This document shows positions 10,845 through 21,785 of a stretch of DNA of 64,000 nt, piece after piece. The stretch is taken from the NCBI GenBank assembly GCA_028751875.1, contig CM054151.1, forward strand, positions 39,993,026 to 40,057,025, written 5' to 3'. Origin of the DNA: Rapana venosa. Lineage: Eukaryota; Mollusca; Gastropoda; Neogastropoda; Muricidae. Each line of letters begins with the position of its first letter. The stretch's first letter is position 1. A program made the translations under genes and the position numbers. The notes under the pieces are model-generated. The model was not told the origin of the DNA and did no database searches. It worked only from the letters and a program-made list of their open reading frames with translations.

Positions 10845-11370
10845 CTCGCCCATAATAACAAAACGTTATAAAAAGGTGGTCCCTTAACCAGCGCGGTCAC
10901 TGGGGAGCGAGGTGTCAAAGACCTCAGCATTTTTAGGGGCCGGCATTTTAAGAGCGGCGCCCACCTCCCTTCCCTCGCTCTGATTTCCCTCCCTGTCCTT
11001 GAAGAGAGCATGCAGTAGCCTACCCATTTACTGCTGAGTGAGCTTGGGGACAGTGCCGAAGCCAAGGCGTACGAAGAGTCACCCGTACAAGAGACAACCT
11101 CGTTTAAAGCTGTATGTTGTGTGTATGTATAAATTTGGTGTTTGTTTATCCTGATATTTGTGGACGGTTGCATGCGTGTGAATAATTTGAATGCAAGCGC
11201 TTCGAATTGTTTACAAGATTCAGCGCTGTGTAAATTCCATACATTATTATTATTTATATTATTGTTGTTGTTGTTGTTGTTGTTATTATTATTATTATTA
11301 TTAAAGTTGGTTAACCTTAGCTTGGGGAGGGCGAGTGCTCTGACCATTGAACTGTTACGTCCCCAATAAT
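10845..11370 (-). mobile_element. SINE3 copy interrupted by a LINE-C 3' end
   Basis: Minus-strand SINE3: the body at 10885-11100 has reverse complements of the ggcgccgc and cccatttac-ctg blocks. The tRNA-like head lies at 11306-11365 (agtgctctgaccattgaac, the reversed A-box region). Body and head are separated by a plus-strand LINE-C 3' UTR fragment at about 11105-11305, so LINE-C landed inside this SINE. Confidence 0.75.
11105..11305 (+). mobile_element. LINE-C 3' UTR fragment inside SINE3
   Basis: Ends with gaatgcaagcgctt, ttacaagattcagcgctgtg and aaattccatacatta, followed by (TTA)n/(TTG)n. This is the standard LINE-C 3' terminus seen at 11371-11775 and, inverted, at 49806-50435. The coding part is missing. 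Confidence 0.8.
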
Positions 11371-11775
11371 GGTCGTTGAGAGAGATCTGGAATGACCTCC
11401 CTCTCTCCCTTCGCCTAAAGCCTACTTATGACACTTTGAAATCCAGCCTCAAGACATATTTATTCCAAATCTGATTTTTCCCCCTCTTGTTTCATCTCAA
11501 ATCTACCCTGCCTAAAACAGCCAAAATCCCATCACCCTGCCAAAGTGTATAACCTTTCTGTGTGTGTGTGTGTGTGGTGGTGTGTGTGTGTAGTGTTGTG
11601 GTTTATTGTGTGGTTTTGTACATTTGAATTTGTTGACTTGTTAATTGTTATTGGTTGTATGTGTAGGGGAGATGTTGAATGCAAGCGCTTTGATTTCTTT
11701 TTGCAAGATATAGCGCTATATAAATTCCATTTATTACTATTATTATCGTCATTATTATTATTAACTACACACACA
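11371..11775 (+). mobile_element. LINE-C 3' end with C-terminal coding remnant
   Basis: Translation at 11388-11474 gives WNDLPLSLRLKP and LKSSLKTYLF. These are the last residues of the RT-associated C-terminal domain found in L2/CR1-group LINEs. The 3' UTR follows, with a GT microsatellite at 11560-11605, the gcgctttgattt and atatagcgctatataaattcc blocks (11675-11735) and an (ATT)n-type tail to 11762. It is a 5'-truncated, non-functional insertion. Confidence 0.8.
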
Positions 11776-12069
11776 CATTAAAGAAGCAACGTTAAAAAAA
11801 GATGAGTCAGCCCTGTCTTTCCTGTCCACAGTCTAACCAGCCATGAAGGACACACCAGGAGGACCACCATGGGATGAAAGAATCACACAGGTGGCCTATA
11901 CTGAAAACTAAAAGTATAGTCAATGACATCTAACACACCGCAACACCATTTCAATTAAAACACACATTCCCCAAGACGGAAAGCGCCTAAAAAAAACCAA
12001 ACCAAACAACGGATCGCATACATACAATATCTCACCATAGGCGGGTGAACTTTGGAGCTCTAGCCCCAA

Positions 12070-12570
12070 AACACACACACACACACGCGCGCGCGCGCGC
12101 GCGCGCGCTCGTGCGCAGACTAGGAGGGGGATGTGGAGAGAAGGTTGGTGGGATAGCATAGTGGTTAGATAGAGCAATGTAAAAAAGCACTATGAGTGCT
12201 TATTCCATTATCTCGATATAAAAATAAATAATAAATAACACACACACCACACATACACACACTCACACACACACACACAGCACACACACTCACACACACA
12301 CACACACTCACACACACTCACAACTCGTACACACCACACACATCACACACACACCCTCACACCCACACTCACTCTCACACACTCACACACACGTACACTG
12401 CACTCCAACACATTACCAACACACAATACACACCACACCCACACACACATCCACACACAAACACTCACACCAAAACACCCACACACACCCAACACCCACA
12501 CAAACACACACCCCCCACACCACTCACCACCACTAAAAAAACCACACACACTCACTCACTCACTCACACA
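12070..12570. repeat. CA microsatellites flanking a SINE1 mini-copy
   Basis: (CA)n running into a perfect (CG)n-type block at 12087-12110, a potential Z-DNA tract. After the small SINE1 remnant come 330 bases of CA-rich, CACT-interrupted repeat (12235-12570). Cys/Val-rich frames here are repeat artefacts. Confidence 0.88.
12130..12238 (+). mobile_element. SINE1 mini-copy with internal deletion
   Basis: A tRNA-like A-box region (ggatagcatagtggttag) joins directly to the type-b 3' end (gagtgcttattccattatc, then aaataaataataaat). The whole central body is absent, so head and tail are only about 40 bases apart. Confidence 0.65.
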
Positions 12571-12689
12571 ATCGCAATGCTTCAATCAGACGGGGAAAAT
12601 GCCCAGTTTCTCGAAGAAAAAAAAACCCTTTTAAAATGTTGTCTGGGGTAACAAACAAAAGTTCGGCGTGAATGGTTTATTATCTAAAT

Positions 12690-13115
12690 CTAAATGCTTC
12701 CGTTCGAGGGACAGTGGAATACGCACTCATGTGCTTTTTACGTCATTCCAGTCCCCGTATGTTTTGCATTTTGTAGTTTTGTCTCCCGTTCCCACCAGTA
12801 CACCATGACCTACAATTCCGAAAAAAAATAAATAATAATAACGAACAGGTTTTAACGCATGCGCAAGATGTTCGAAAGCTTTTTTTGCACACCGGTCTCA
12901 TCCGAAGGCTAGGACTTTCAGGAAATAGGAGTCGGCGCTGATATTAACCCCAGGGTGAGTGTGTGTTTGGTGTGTTGGGGGGGGGGGGGAGGGGGAAAGG
13001 GGAAATTTCCCTTTGAACGGGATCCGGTGTGGCTGGAATCTGGGCTCAAACCCCGGTGCTGTCAGATCGCGAGCACAAGCTCTAACGCTGGGCTACCCCG
13101 CCCCTCGGGAATCTG
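12690..13115 (-). mobile_element. SINE1 copy, tail type b
   Basis: Starts on the plus strand with cgagggacagtggaatacgc (reversed type-b end). The body has acgcatgcgcaagatgttc, the cggtctcatccgaagg module and cggcgctgatattaac. A tRNA-like head lies near 13030-13105. An A/T-rich insertion sits at 12822-12845. Confidence 0.8.
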
Positions 13116-13169
13116 GAAGCAGAAAATGTGAGCCCCACACTAAAGCTGAAATCCTGTGAGCGCTGGTTC

Positions 13170-13600
13170 TTTCCTTTTCATTTTTTTAATTTTCTTTTTT
13201 CATACCTCTTTAAAAAATCACGGCAGATTTCTCTGCCTGAATTCGGGCTGCTCTCCGGCAGAGAGCGCGCGTCGCCACAAGAGCAGCGTACCTATTTTGT
13301 TTCTGTCTGCAACTGTAATTGTTTTTCTATCAGAGTGGCATTTTTTCTACATAATTTTGCCAGGGACAACTATCTTGTTGCCGTGGGTTCTATTACGTGC
13401 GCTTAATAACTTTATATAACATACGGGACCTCGTTTTATCGTCTCATCCGAAAGACTAGCATCCAGACCATTACTCATGGTCTAGTGGATGGGGGGGGGG
13501 GGAGTTTTTGGCCTAAACGAGGATCAAACCACCACACAGTTCCGACCCGGACTTTTCGCTTTCTAGGCAGGTGCGTTTCCTCTAGACCACCGATGCACAC
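13170..13600 (-). mobile_element. SINE2 copy, near full length
   Basis: The minus-strand copy starts at 13598 with a tRNA-like head: A-box match ggtggtctagaggaaacgc and B box ggtttgatcc. The central module (reverse complement of gtctcatccgaaagact) and the gcaacaagatagttgtccct and ttgccagg blocks follow. The 3' module shared with SINE3 (cgggctgctctc, 13246-13258) comes last. A G run at 13490-13502 lies between head and body. Confidence 0.82.
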
Positions 13601-13744
13601 ATTCTTTCCATTTCCTTGTAGGCATGCGAGTCGTGGCCTTCAACAGCAGACAAGCAAAGAAGTCTGCAAGCTTCAAGTTCAAGGAGTTGAAATGGGATAC
13701 CACAGCACGATTCTTCGTAAATGTGCTCTTCCTCCATCAGATCA

Positions 13745-14210
13745 CGAATATATTCCCAGAAGTCGGAATGTGGCTACCTTAATGGTGGGTAAAAGCGGTT
13801 GAATACGCAAAAACATCTCACCCTTTGGTGAACCTTGCAGCTTTAGGCGAGGAACGTGGATACCCCCTGGTGCCCACGAACCAGCCCCCGGGTATGGGTT
13901 AAATACAAGGGGACAGACATCCAATAGCAGAACGGGGGGAAGAGGAGAACCTGTCTGCCAACGGCTGTAAAGGCAGAGGAGGAGGATGGCCTCGAGGGCA
14001 GTAGGCTGGACTCTGCAGCAGCTCAGTGACAGCAACCAGTCTAGGAGAACGACCACTCCGATATAAAAACACGCCGAAGTCGGATACGCTGGGCCTGACT
14101 TGTCAGGTGCTTAACGGCAGCGCAATGCATTCTCGCTCATATGACACCCTCAGGAAATACTGTTTTTGAGCGTTCGATGACGAAGAAGAAGAAGGAAGAA
14201 ATGGTATTTT
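13745..14210 (+). mobile_element. R4 repeat, longest copy
   Basis: Begins with agtcggaatgtggctacctt and ggtgaaccttgcagct, the same module that forms the type-c tail of SINE1. A GC-rich middle follows (gctggactctgcagcagctc near 14006). The end is cgccgaagtcggatacgctg, gcctgacttgtcaggtgctt, gagcgttcgatgac and (GAA)n at 14180-14198. No coding frame is evident. Confidence 0.7.
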
Positions 14211-14269
14211 TAAAGATCATGAATGATAAAATATGAAACATTAGCAGACAAACCTCAGCTTACCATGAA

Positions 14270-14272
<3 letters not shown>

Positions 14273-14315
<43 letters not shown>
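14273..14315. repeat. (TC)n microsatellite
   Basis: About 21 perfect TC units. It could be the tail of an otherwise unrecognised element, because LINE-B copies in this window end in (TC)n. Confidence 0.95.
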
Positions 14316-14317
<2 letters not shown>

Positions 14318-14454
14318 TGTAACACATTGTGAATCAGTACACCTCCTTGCTTTAAAGCAGTTTTTAGGCTTAGATAGACTTTACACGAAATGATTTTGTT
14401 TATATTGAAGCTAATAGATAGATCTCTGTAATTGCTGCTGCAAGAGCATTAGAT

Positions 14455-14945
14455 ATTGGATTAAGATTCTGAATGGATGAGTGCAGGTTACCTTTTAAGT
14501 CTTAAAAGATGCTTATGATCTTGATGTCAAGGGAAAAAACACCTGGGCTTCACCATACGTACCGTTTATGTGAACTTGGCTTTGGGTCTGTTTGGCTCAA
14601 TAAAGGGGTGTCGGAAATTGTACAGAGTTTAAATCAACGTTTTCAGGCAAAGATTGATTGACTGCCGTTGGCAGCAGTGGAGTGTTCATATACAAAGCAG
14701 TGAAATATATCAAATGTATAGACAATTTATAGGTTCACACGATGTCAAACCTTATCTAAAGCTTGATATGGATATACATTTTAAAAGAATTAAGTTTAGA
14801 CTTGGTGTATCAGACATAAATGCTTATACATTTAGATATATAGATTATGATGATGATGATGACTTCAGGTTGCTATGCCCATTAAGTAAGCAAACAGTGG
14901 AAGATAAAGTTCATTTTGTGCTGTCCAGTATTAGAAGTTGTTAGA
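14455..14945 (+). pseudogene. LINE-B ORF2 C-terminal region, copy 1
   Basis: The translation has W-I-K-I-L followed by LPFKS, RLIDCRWQQWS and YRQFIGSHDVKPYLK, then KFRLGVSD (about 14800). The Zn-knuckle-like block reads LLCPLSKQ...VHFVL (about 14870-14925), with Ser where the second Cys of CPLC is expected. Frameshifts fall in the first half. This C-terminal region follows the RT in CR1/Jockey-group LINEs. The RT domain itself is not present. Confidence 0.75.
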
Positions 14946-14954
14946 CATGTTACT

Positions 14955-17900
14955 GCTACTGGTATCCATGTAACCCAGTACAACCTGTCGCATGTGGGGG
15001 AGGAAACCCCAATAGAAAAGAAAAAAACATATGGAGACTTGGAGAGGAGATTGGCGCCACCAAGGAATATCCTAAGCCCACAGAAAAAACATGAAAGACA
15101 AATGCAAAGCCAATATGATACCGGATCGGTCGAGGCCCGGGTTACCAATGACCGCTTTCCATTGATCAACACCAGGGTGGAAGTGAAAAAGTCAGCTACT
15201 GGAGTTAAAACATTTCTTAAGCTTCCTAGAGAACAGATCCCATTGGTTCATGGAACGTCCGTAACTCTACCCCGTGCGGAAAAAATCAAAGAAATAGAGT
15301 ATGAGCTTAGCGCTATAAATGGGACATTATTGGACTAGGAGAAGTGAGATGGTCAGGATTTGGTGAGACATTGACTGAAGAAGCAACAAGATCTGGTAAG
15401 TGGCCCAAAAGAAACATCACCAACATGGAGTGGCATTTATTGTCAGAAAGGAAATAGTGGGGTGCATTATCAGCTGTACACCGGCTTCCCGCAGGATTAT
15501 CAGCATCCGGGTGTTCGCCAAAAACCCAAGAACATCACCTCATACAAATCTATGCACCATCATCTGACCATGCAGAAAAAGAAGTAGAAGAATTTTACGA
15601 AGATCTGACGAGACCATTATGAAAATACCCAAGAAGGAAATCATCTCATCCAAGGGGGTTTTAAAAGCCAAAATAGGTCCTGACTCTTACAACAATGGGC
15701 CGGAACAGTTGGTCAGTTTGGAAATGGGGGAGACCAACGCAGGGGACTACGTCTGCTGGAGTTGCCTGCACCCAAGACTTACCATTGCCAATACCCTCTA
15801 TCCCCACAAGCGTCAAGGAGGACAACCCGGCATGCGCCAAACGGCAAAATCCATACCAAATAGGGTTTTGGTTAAAAACCACGGCGCTTCCAATCCAGCA
15901 TCAACAGAGCCAGAACAAGAACCTACCCTGGAGCTGACTTTGGCAGCGACCCACGACCTTGTGCTGCTGGTATTCAAAGAAGCTGAAGAAAACAAACAGC
16001 CTGCAAACCACGTATCAATTTGACGTGGACAAACTGAAAGATTCCAGATGTCGAGGAGATCTTCCAAATAAGCTTGGCGGACGTTTATGCGGCATTAACC
16101 TCCTGGACAATGACATCAATGACCTCACCATCAACTTTAATGAGGCAGTCCGAGAAACAGCAGAGGAGGTACTCGGTCGTCAGAGGGAAAAAAACACCAG
16201 CCATGGACTACCAATGACATCTTGGACCTCTGCGATACAAGAGGGGCACTGAAACCAAACAGGTCTTCCCTCCCTAAAGAATACCGGGAGGCCAACAATC
16301 TTGTGAAGAAATCAATGTTAAAGGCCAGAGAGAAGTGGATCAGTATCAATGTGATGAGATCGAAAAAGCTAAAAGTGTGGGAAAAGTAAAAGGCATACGA
16401 CACCTGAAGAAACTCACAAACCCATTCAAAAAATCATCAGTCATTGAAGGGCAGCTCCCGGGAAAACCCCCTCGCAGAAACTCAGCTGCATTGAACAGGT
16501 GGTCTGAGTATTGTCAAGAACTGTACAAATACCCAATACAAATGACAAGAGATAATAGAAGAGAAAGCAGCAACATCAAGAGCACCCTCGCCATTACCTA
16601 TACTGAGGGAAGAAGTTTAAAAAGCCATCCGCAGCTTACCAGTAGGAAGTCCAGGAGCAGACAACATACCCGTAGAGCTGCTCAAGCATGGTGGCGAAAC
16701 AGTCATCACACATGTTATAGCTACTGTCAGAAGATTGGGGGACAAAACAGTGGCCAACAGACTGGACACAATCACTCATCATACCCCTGCCAAGAAGGGG
16801 GAAATTTTGCCAATGCCCAAAAATATAGAACAATCGCCTCATCAGCCCCGCAGCAAGATCATGCTCAAAGTTATTTTGAATCCCACTCAAGAAGGAGGGA
16901 GAAGAACACCCTTTCAGAGGAACAAGCTGGGTTCAGGGCAGGCAGGAGCACAATCGAACAGATTTTAACTGCCACATCTGATGGAAAAACATCTTCAACA
17001 TCAGAGAGACCTGTTCCCAACTTTTATCGGACTTCAAGAAGGCTTTCGACAGAGTATGGCACGAAGGCCTGTGGGAGGTCCTCAGAATGTTTGGCATTGA
17101 AGGACTAGGCAAACCATTCAAGCACTATACAACACCGCAAGCAGTGCAGTCCTTCTGAACAATCAGGTCGGAGAAATACTTCAAAACCCCAGTTGGGGTC
17201 AACAAGGATGCCTGTTATCTCCCGTCCTGTTTAATTGTTCTTGGAAAACATTTGAGAGAGACCCTCCTGACTTCCACTCTACCATCTCCATTGGCGGCAG
17301 ACCCCTCAACACTTGCGGTTTTGCCATGACATTTGACCTCATGGGCGGAATGTAACACAGACCTGCAAGATCTTACGACCAGACTTGAGAACAGAGCTGG
17401 AGCATATGGGATGGAGGTGAGCTCGGAGAAAAGTAAAGTACTTGTTAACAGCACGAGCAACGCCAAATGCTAAAATTTACATGAACGGCTAACAACTGGG
17501 GAGGTAGACGCTTTTAAAAACCTTGGCGCTACACTCACAAAGGACGGGGATCGACGACAGAAATCAAGTCATAATAGCCCTTGCAACATCTTCCATGACA
17601 AAACTCACCTCCATATGGAAAAGTAAAAAAGATCAGTTCCAATCAAACTAAAGCTCTACAAAGCCCTAATTCAGACTATCCTGCGGTACGGAAGTGAAAC
17701 CTGGACATTGACTGCTGAAACAGCAAAGCGAATCCAGTCAAATTTTAAAACAAAATGCATAGAAAACTGCTGGGCATATCTGGAGAGAACGAAAGACCAA
17801 TGAATTTTTCAAGAGTCAAATAACACGGCTGGCAGGTCCACGGGAACCCTTCTCACCATCGTCAGAAGACAAAGCTGACATGGTTGGCCAAAGTCACCCG

Positions 17901-18120
17901 CCACAACACTCTGCCAAAACAGTACTGCAGGGAACACTCGAAGGTGGCAGAAAAAGGGGAAGACGAAAAGCATGGATGGACAACATCAGGAATGGACCAG
18001 GATGAATGACTCGGCATACTGCGCAGAGCCGAGGACCGGATGGATGGAGGAGGCTTACCACGGCATCGTTTTCGTGTCTCCCCCCCGACCGCCAAGGTCA
18101 CGGGGCTGTGATGATGATGA
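14955..18120 (+). pseudogene. RTE-2 LINE, near full-length but broken
   Basis: RTE-like element with all parts in order. The 5' region is about 14990-15250. APE endonuclease begins near 15295, with blocks resembling GLGEVRWSGFGE (15337-15372), IYAP (about 15550) and, in the second half, IDFV-like and GSDHDLV-like remnants (15860-15965). A linker with REKWIS--CDEIEK (16330-16365) leads to the RT. RT blocks are PGADN (about 16655), EEQAGFRAGRST (16917-16952), DFKKAFDRVWH (17030-17060) and QQGCLLSP (17205-17225). A C-terminal domain (LTAET-KRIQS, GRRKRGRRKAW) precedes a short (TGA)n/ATG tail at 18108-18117. At the expected FADD site (about 17325-17340) the sequence is disrupted. Frameshifts occur roughly every 100-250 bases, so it is not functional. 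It is a different family from RTE-1. Confidence 0.85.
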
Positions 18121-18935
18121 GTGAATTCCCTCATGGCTTCTTCCACTACTTCCTCGTAATAATGGCGAGGTGTCTTGATTTTTGCTGCTTTCTCTTCTAT
18201 TATGCTCTTGTCAGGTTGTATTGGGTATTGTACAGTTCTTGACAATACTCAGACCACCTGTTCAATGCAGGGCTTTCTGTGAGGAGGTTTCCGGAGTGTC
18301 TTCAATGACTGATGATTTGGTTTGAAGTTGTTTTGTGAGTTTCTTCAGGGTGTTTGGGGATGCCATTTTACTGTTGCCCCTTTCATGCTTTTTTCGATCT
18401 CATCACATTGATCACGATCCACTTCTCTCTGGCCTTTAACATTGACTTCTTCACAAGATTGTTGGCCTCCCGTATTCTTTAGGGTTGGAAGACTGGTTGG
18501 TTTCAGTGCTCTTCTTGTATCGCTGAGGTCCAAGATGTCATTGGTAGCCCATGGTGGTGTTTATTCCTCTGACGACCGAGTACCTCCTTGCTGTTTCTCG
18601 GACTGCCTCATTAAAGTTGTTGGTGAGGTCATTGATGTCATTGTCCAGGGGGGTTTTAATGCCGCAAAATGTCCGCCAAGCTTAGCTTGGAAGATCTCCT
18701 CGACATCTGGACTTTCAGTTTGTTCACGTCAAATTTGATCGTGGGTTTGCAAGCAGCACAAGGACGTGGTTTTGCTGCCCATGTGAGCTCCCGGGTAGGT
18801 TCTTGTTCTGGCTCTGTTGATGCTGGATTTGAAGCGCCGTGGTGTTAAGATAAAATCTATTTGGGTTTTGGATCTTGCCATTTGGCGCATGCCAGGTTGT
18901 CCTCCTTGACTGCTTGTGGGGATAGATTTACATTC
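18121..18935 (-). pseudogene. RTE-2 inverted fragment (endonuclease to early RT)
   Basis: Minus-strand sequence matches the interval 15780-16640 of the RTE-2 copy immediately to its left: CHAPNGKI-like endonuclease end (18890), IKFDV-KLK (about 18735), the linker with REKW-DQCDEIEKS (about 18400) and the start of RT (18130-18200). It is tail-to-tail with the plus copy, making an inverted repeat of about 0.8 kb with a 1.5-kb spacer. Frameshifts are present. Confidence 0.82.
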
Positions 18936-19049
18936 CGTTAAAATATAGTAGGCAGCCTAATTTATTTGATTCTGTTTACTCATGGCGTCTAGTAACATGA
19001 GATTGTGCGCAGCCTCGCTTTTTTTCTTGTGTAAAGTCTTTAGAATAAT

Positions 19050-19415
19050 AATAATAAATGGAATTTATATAGCGCCAATCTTGTCAAAAACAAACAAATC
19101 AAAGCGCTTGCATCCCTTTCACTCCTACACATGCAACTAACAATGATTAATAGTTTAAAAGTTCAAATACACACAAACACACCCCGCACGCGGACGCACG
19201 CACACACATACACACAACACACACAGGTTATATGCTTCAGCAGGGTGATGAGAATTTAGGCCATGAAGGCAAGGCAGATAATTATGAGTGAAATGTAGGG
19301 GGAGGTCTTAGGGTTTTAAATAAGTATGTCTTGAGGGTGGATTTAAAAGTGTTGTAAGTAGGCTTTTCGCGAAGGGAGAGAAGGAGGTCATTCCATAAGG
19401 GGATGTCTTGGTTTC
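19050..19415 (-). mobile_element. LINE-C 3' end inserted in LINE-B
   Basis: Minus strand: coding remnant IPLWNDLLLSLREKP and LKTYLF (about 19405-19330), a CA/GT microsatellite (19163-19225), the aagcgctttgattt block and ggcgctatataaattccatt, and an (ATT)n tail at 19049-19062. It is 5'-truncated and non-functional. Confidence 0.82.
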
Positions 19416-19591
19416 TTAAGTTTATATTTTGTAAATGATTTATGTTGTTTGTGGTGGTGGTTATACAATAACATTTTGTTTGTTGTGCTTTTCCTTATTT
19501 TTCCCACTTTAAAATCTAAGCAGCTCGGCAACCCCTTCATGTATAGGCTAATGGCCTTTTTGTGAATAATCTTTCGGTTCGAGGGTTTGAT

Positions 19592-19627
<36 letters not shown>

Positions 19628-20019
19628 TTTTCCTACATGTGTGACTAAACTAAAGTTATGTTAATATGTAAACTCCAGCATTTTGTGACACCTAAAGAAA
19701 CATTTGTAATTACGCTGTAATCTCCAGCAAGAATATTTATTGAAAACTCCACATACAATTTCATTGGATGGTCTAATATAGCATTCTATTCTTTTTATTA
19801 TTTTAGTTATTGCTTATTGGTTCCTGTTGTTCATCCTTGCTATTACTTTGTGTTCAGTTTGAAACTGAGTTCATGTCAGAGCTTAAAGTCGTATCCATTT
19901 ATAGAGAGCTCTTTTGGGTTGCTTCGTTTTTTTGGTTTTCATTACGTTAAATGCATCATGTGATTTTTCTTGTATTTATTTGTATTTACAAAAGAAAGTT
20001 GGGTATAACACCCCTTGTC

Positions 20020-20828
20020 AATAGGCCACATTGGGCAATGACAATAAATTGGTCAAAGCGTTAAAGCGTCTCTCTCTCCTACCTTTTAAATCCTACAAGA
20101 TGCTTTATGATCTAGATGTCAAAGGGAAAAACAACTGGGCGACACAAATACGTACATGTTTGTGTGAACTCGGGTTTGGATTTGTTTGGCTCAATCAAGG
20201 AGTCCGAAATTGTAGAGTTTATTAACGCTTTCAGGCAAAGATTGATTGACTGCCGATGGCAGCAATGGAGTGATCATATACAAAACAGTGAAAGATTTCG
20301 AATGTACAGACAATTTATAAGTTCACATGATGTCAAACCTTATCTAAAAACTTGATATGGATATACATTGAAAAGAATATATCTAAGTTTAGACTTGGTG
20401 TATCAGATATAAATGTTCATAAAATCAGATACAGGGAACATGATACTGACGACCTCAGGCTGCTATGCCCATTATGTAAGCAAGCAGAGAGGATGAAGTA
20501 CACTTTGTGTTGTGCTGTACAGTATTAGAGGATGTTAGGCAGAACTACACCCCTGTTAAATATAGTAGCTAGCCTAATTTATTTAGACTCTGTTTACTCC
20601 TGGCATCAAGTCATCCTGAGATTGTGCGCAGCCTCACTTTATATTTGTGTAAAGCTTTCAGAATAAGAGAGATATTGTTATCCTAAGTCATATTTTTGTA
20701 GCTGACTTTTTGTTGTACAGTAACATGTTGTCTTTACTATTGCTTTTACCCCCACCAAAATATAAGCAGTTCGGCAACCCCCCTTCATGTATGGGCCAAT
20801 GGCCTTTTTGTGAATAAATCCTTCGAGT

Positions 20829-20864
<36 letters not shown>

Positions 20865-20875
20865 TCTCTCTCAAA
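20020..20875 (+). mobile_element. LINE-B 3' end, copy 2, uninterrupted
   Basis: The C-terminal ORF2 remnant (LPFKSYKMLYDLDVKGK at 20074-20124; RQRLIDCRWQQWSDHIQ at 20232-20283; LLCPLCK near 20463) is followed by a 3' UTR and an AATAAA signal (20813-20818), then a (TC)n tail at 20830-20871. A 1-bp frameshift after WATQIRTC and a lost base pair after the CPLC motif break the frame. It shows what LINE-B looked like before the insertions seen in copy 1. Confidence 0.82.
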
Positions 20876-21559
20876 ACAGTTAGCTCTTTTCCTATATAAA
20901 GCATTTAGACTGCGGGACACCCTTATTAATTCTTGAAAAATGATCGTGTTTTGCTAATGCTTTGTGAATTGATTGTTTATGTGAATATCACTTGTATGAT
21001 AGTGTGTGCTTGTGTTTTTCCCCTTCAAATGTGGCCAGGCCTTTTGAAAAACCATTCGCATTCGCATTCTCTCTCTCTGCGTTCCCATACTGGGCGGCGT
21101 GGGGTGTGTAGTGCCTGGTCTTCTGGCTTGGCCTCTATTCCACAGGTGCTGTCGATCAGGTTACTTTCCACTTGATTGTAGGCTTTAGCTCTTGCCAGCA
21201 GACTTCCCACTGGGCATTTTTAGACATCTCCTATATCCTTCTTCTAGTCATGTAGATCAACTCGAGGCAATCATAATGACGTCCAGCTCCGTTTCATCTT
21301 TGGGCCTCAAAGGTAACCTTGTCTGAGTCTGGGTGGGGGGGGGGGGGGGGGGGTTTGGGGGGAGGGTTTTCTTCCATGCCTATCTGGGGGGGGTTTTGTG
21401 TTTTGTTTTTTTTGTTTTGTTTGAGTTACAGTCATACTTTATTAGGAATCTGAAGAATGGAGGAGGGGGGGAAGAGGAATCGTTGTCAAAAAGGTTGGTA
21501 CACACACCTGTCATTTTGTATATCAGAGGTCATTTACCACCCCCCACAAAACTAGTGTC
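20876..21559. other. No recognisable gene; G runs at 21331-21355
   Basis: Unique-looking sequence, then a pure G run and G/T-rich sequence to about 21420. No coherent translation. Confidence 0.5.
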
Positions 21560-21785
21560 TCCTTTTTCTTTGGGCTGTATGTTGTTGTTGTTGTTGTTGG
21601 CTTTCCCCCAGTTAACCCCCTGGGGGTCACCAGAATATGCACTTTTGGACTTAAACTCATCCCCCCTGGGAATCACCTTTGAGATAAGAAGTATCAGGTT
21701 GAAGAAGTTTGCGTGTGTGACTTTTTTCAAGTACCTCGCCACATAGGCAGCCGCACTCCGACTTCAGAGGTTTTTTCTCCTTAAT
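21560..21785 (-). mobile_element. R7 repeat copy
   Basis: Minus strand reads aacctctgaagtcggagtgc, ggctgcctatgtggcgaggt, tcacacacgcaaacttctt and gtgacccccagggggttaac, then (AAC)n at 21581-21598. The copy at 62515-62715 has the same order. The start resembles the type-c module of SINE1, so R7 may be another short retroelement built from shared modules. Confidence 0.65.

Larger units (their letters stand above)
14455..19628 (+). mobile_element. LINE-B 3' end, copy 1, split by two insertions
   Basis: Three collinear pieces (14455-14950, 18936-19050 and about 19415-19628) together match the uninterrupted copy at 20020-20875. The first carries the ORF2 C-terminus and the second the LINE-specific segment atatagtaggcagcctaatt. 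The third holds the 3' UTR with cggcaaccccttcatgtat and ggcctttttgtgaat, then a (TC)n tail at 19591-19627. The gaps contain the RTE-2 block and a LINE-C 3' end. It is therefore the oldest layer of a nested stack. Confidence 0.82.

Noticed and set aside
14955..18935. Twin-priming explanation for the RTE-2 sense copy plus inverted fragment
   Set aside because: Twin priming puts the inverted piece at the 5' side of the sense piece and makes the two parts non-overlapping. Here the inverted piece is downstream of the tail and duplicates an interval already present in the sense copy, so a second insertion or rearrangement fits better.
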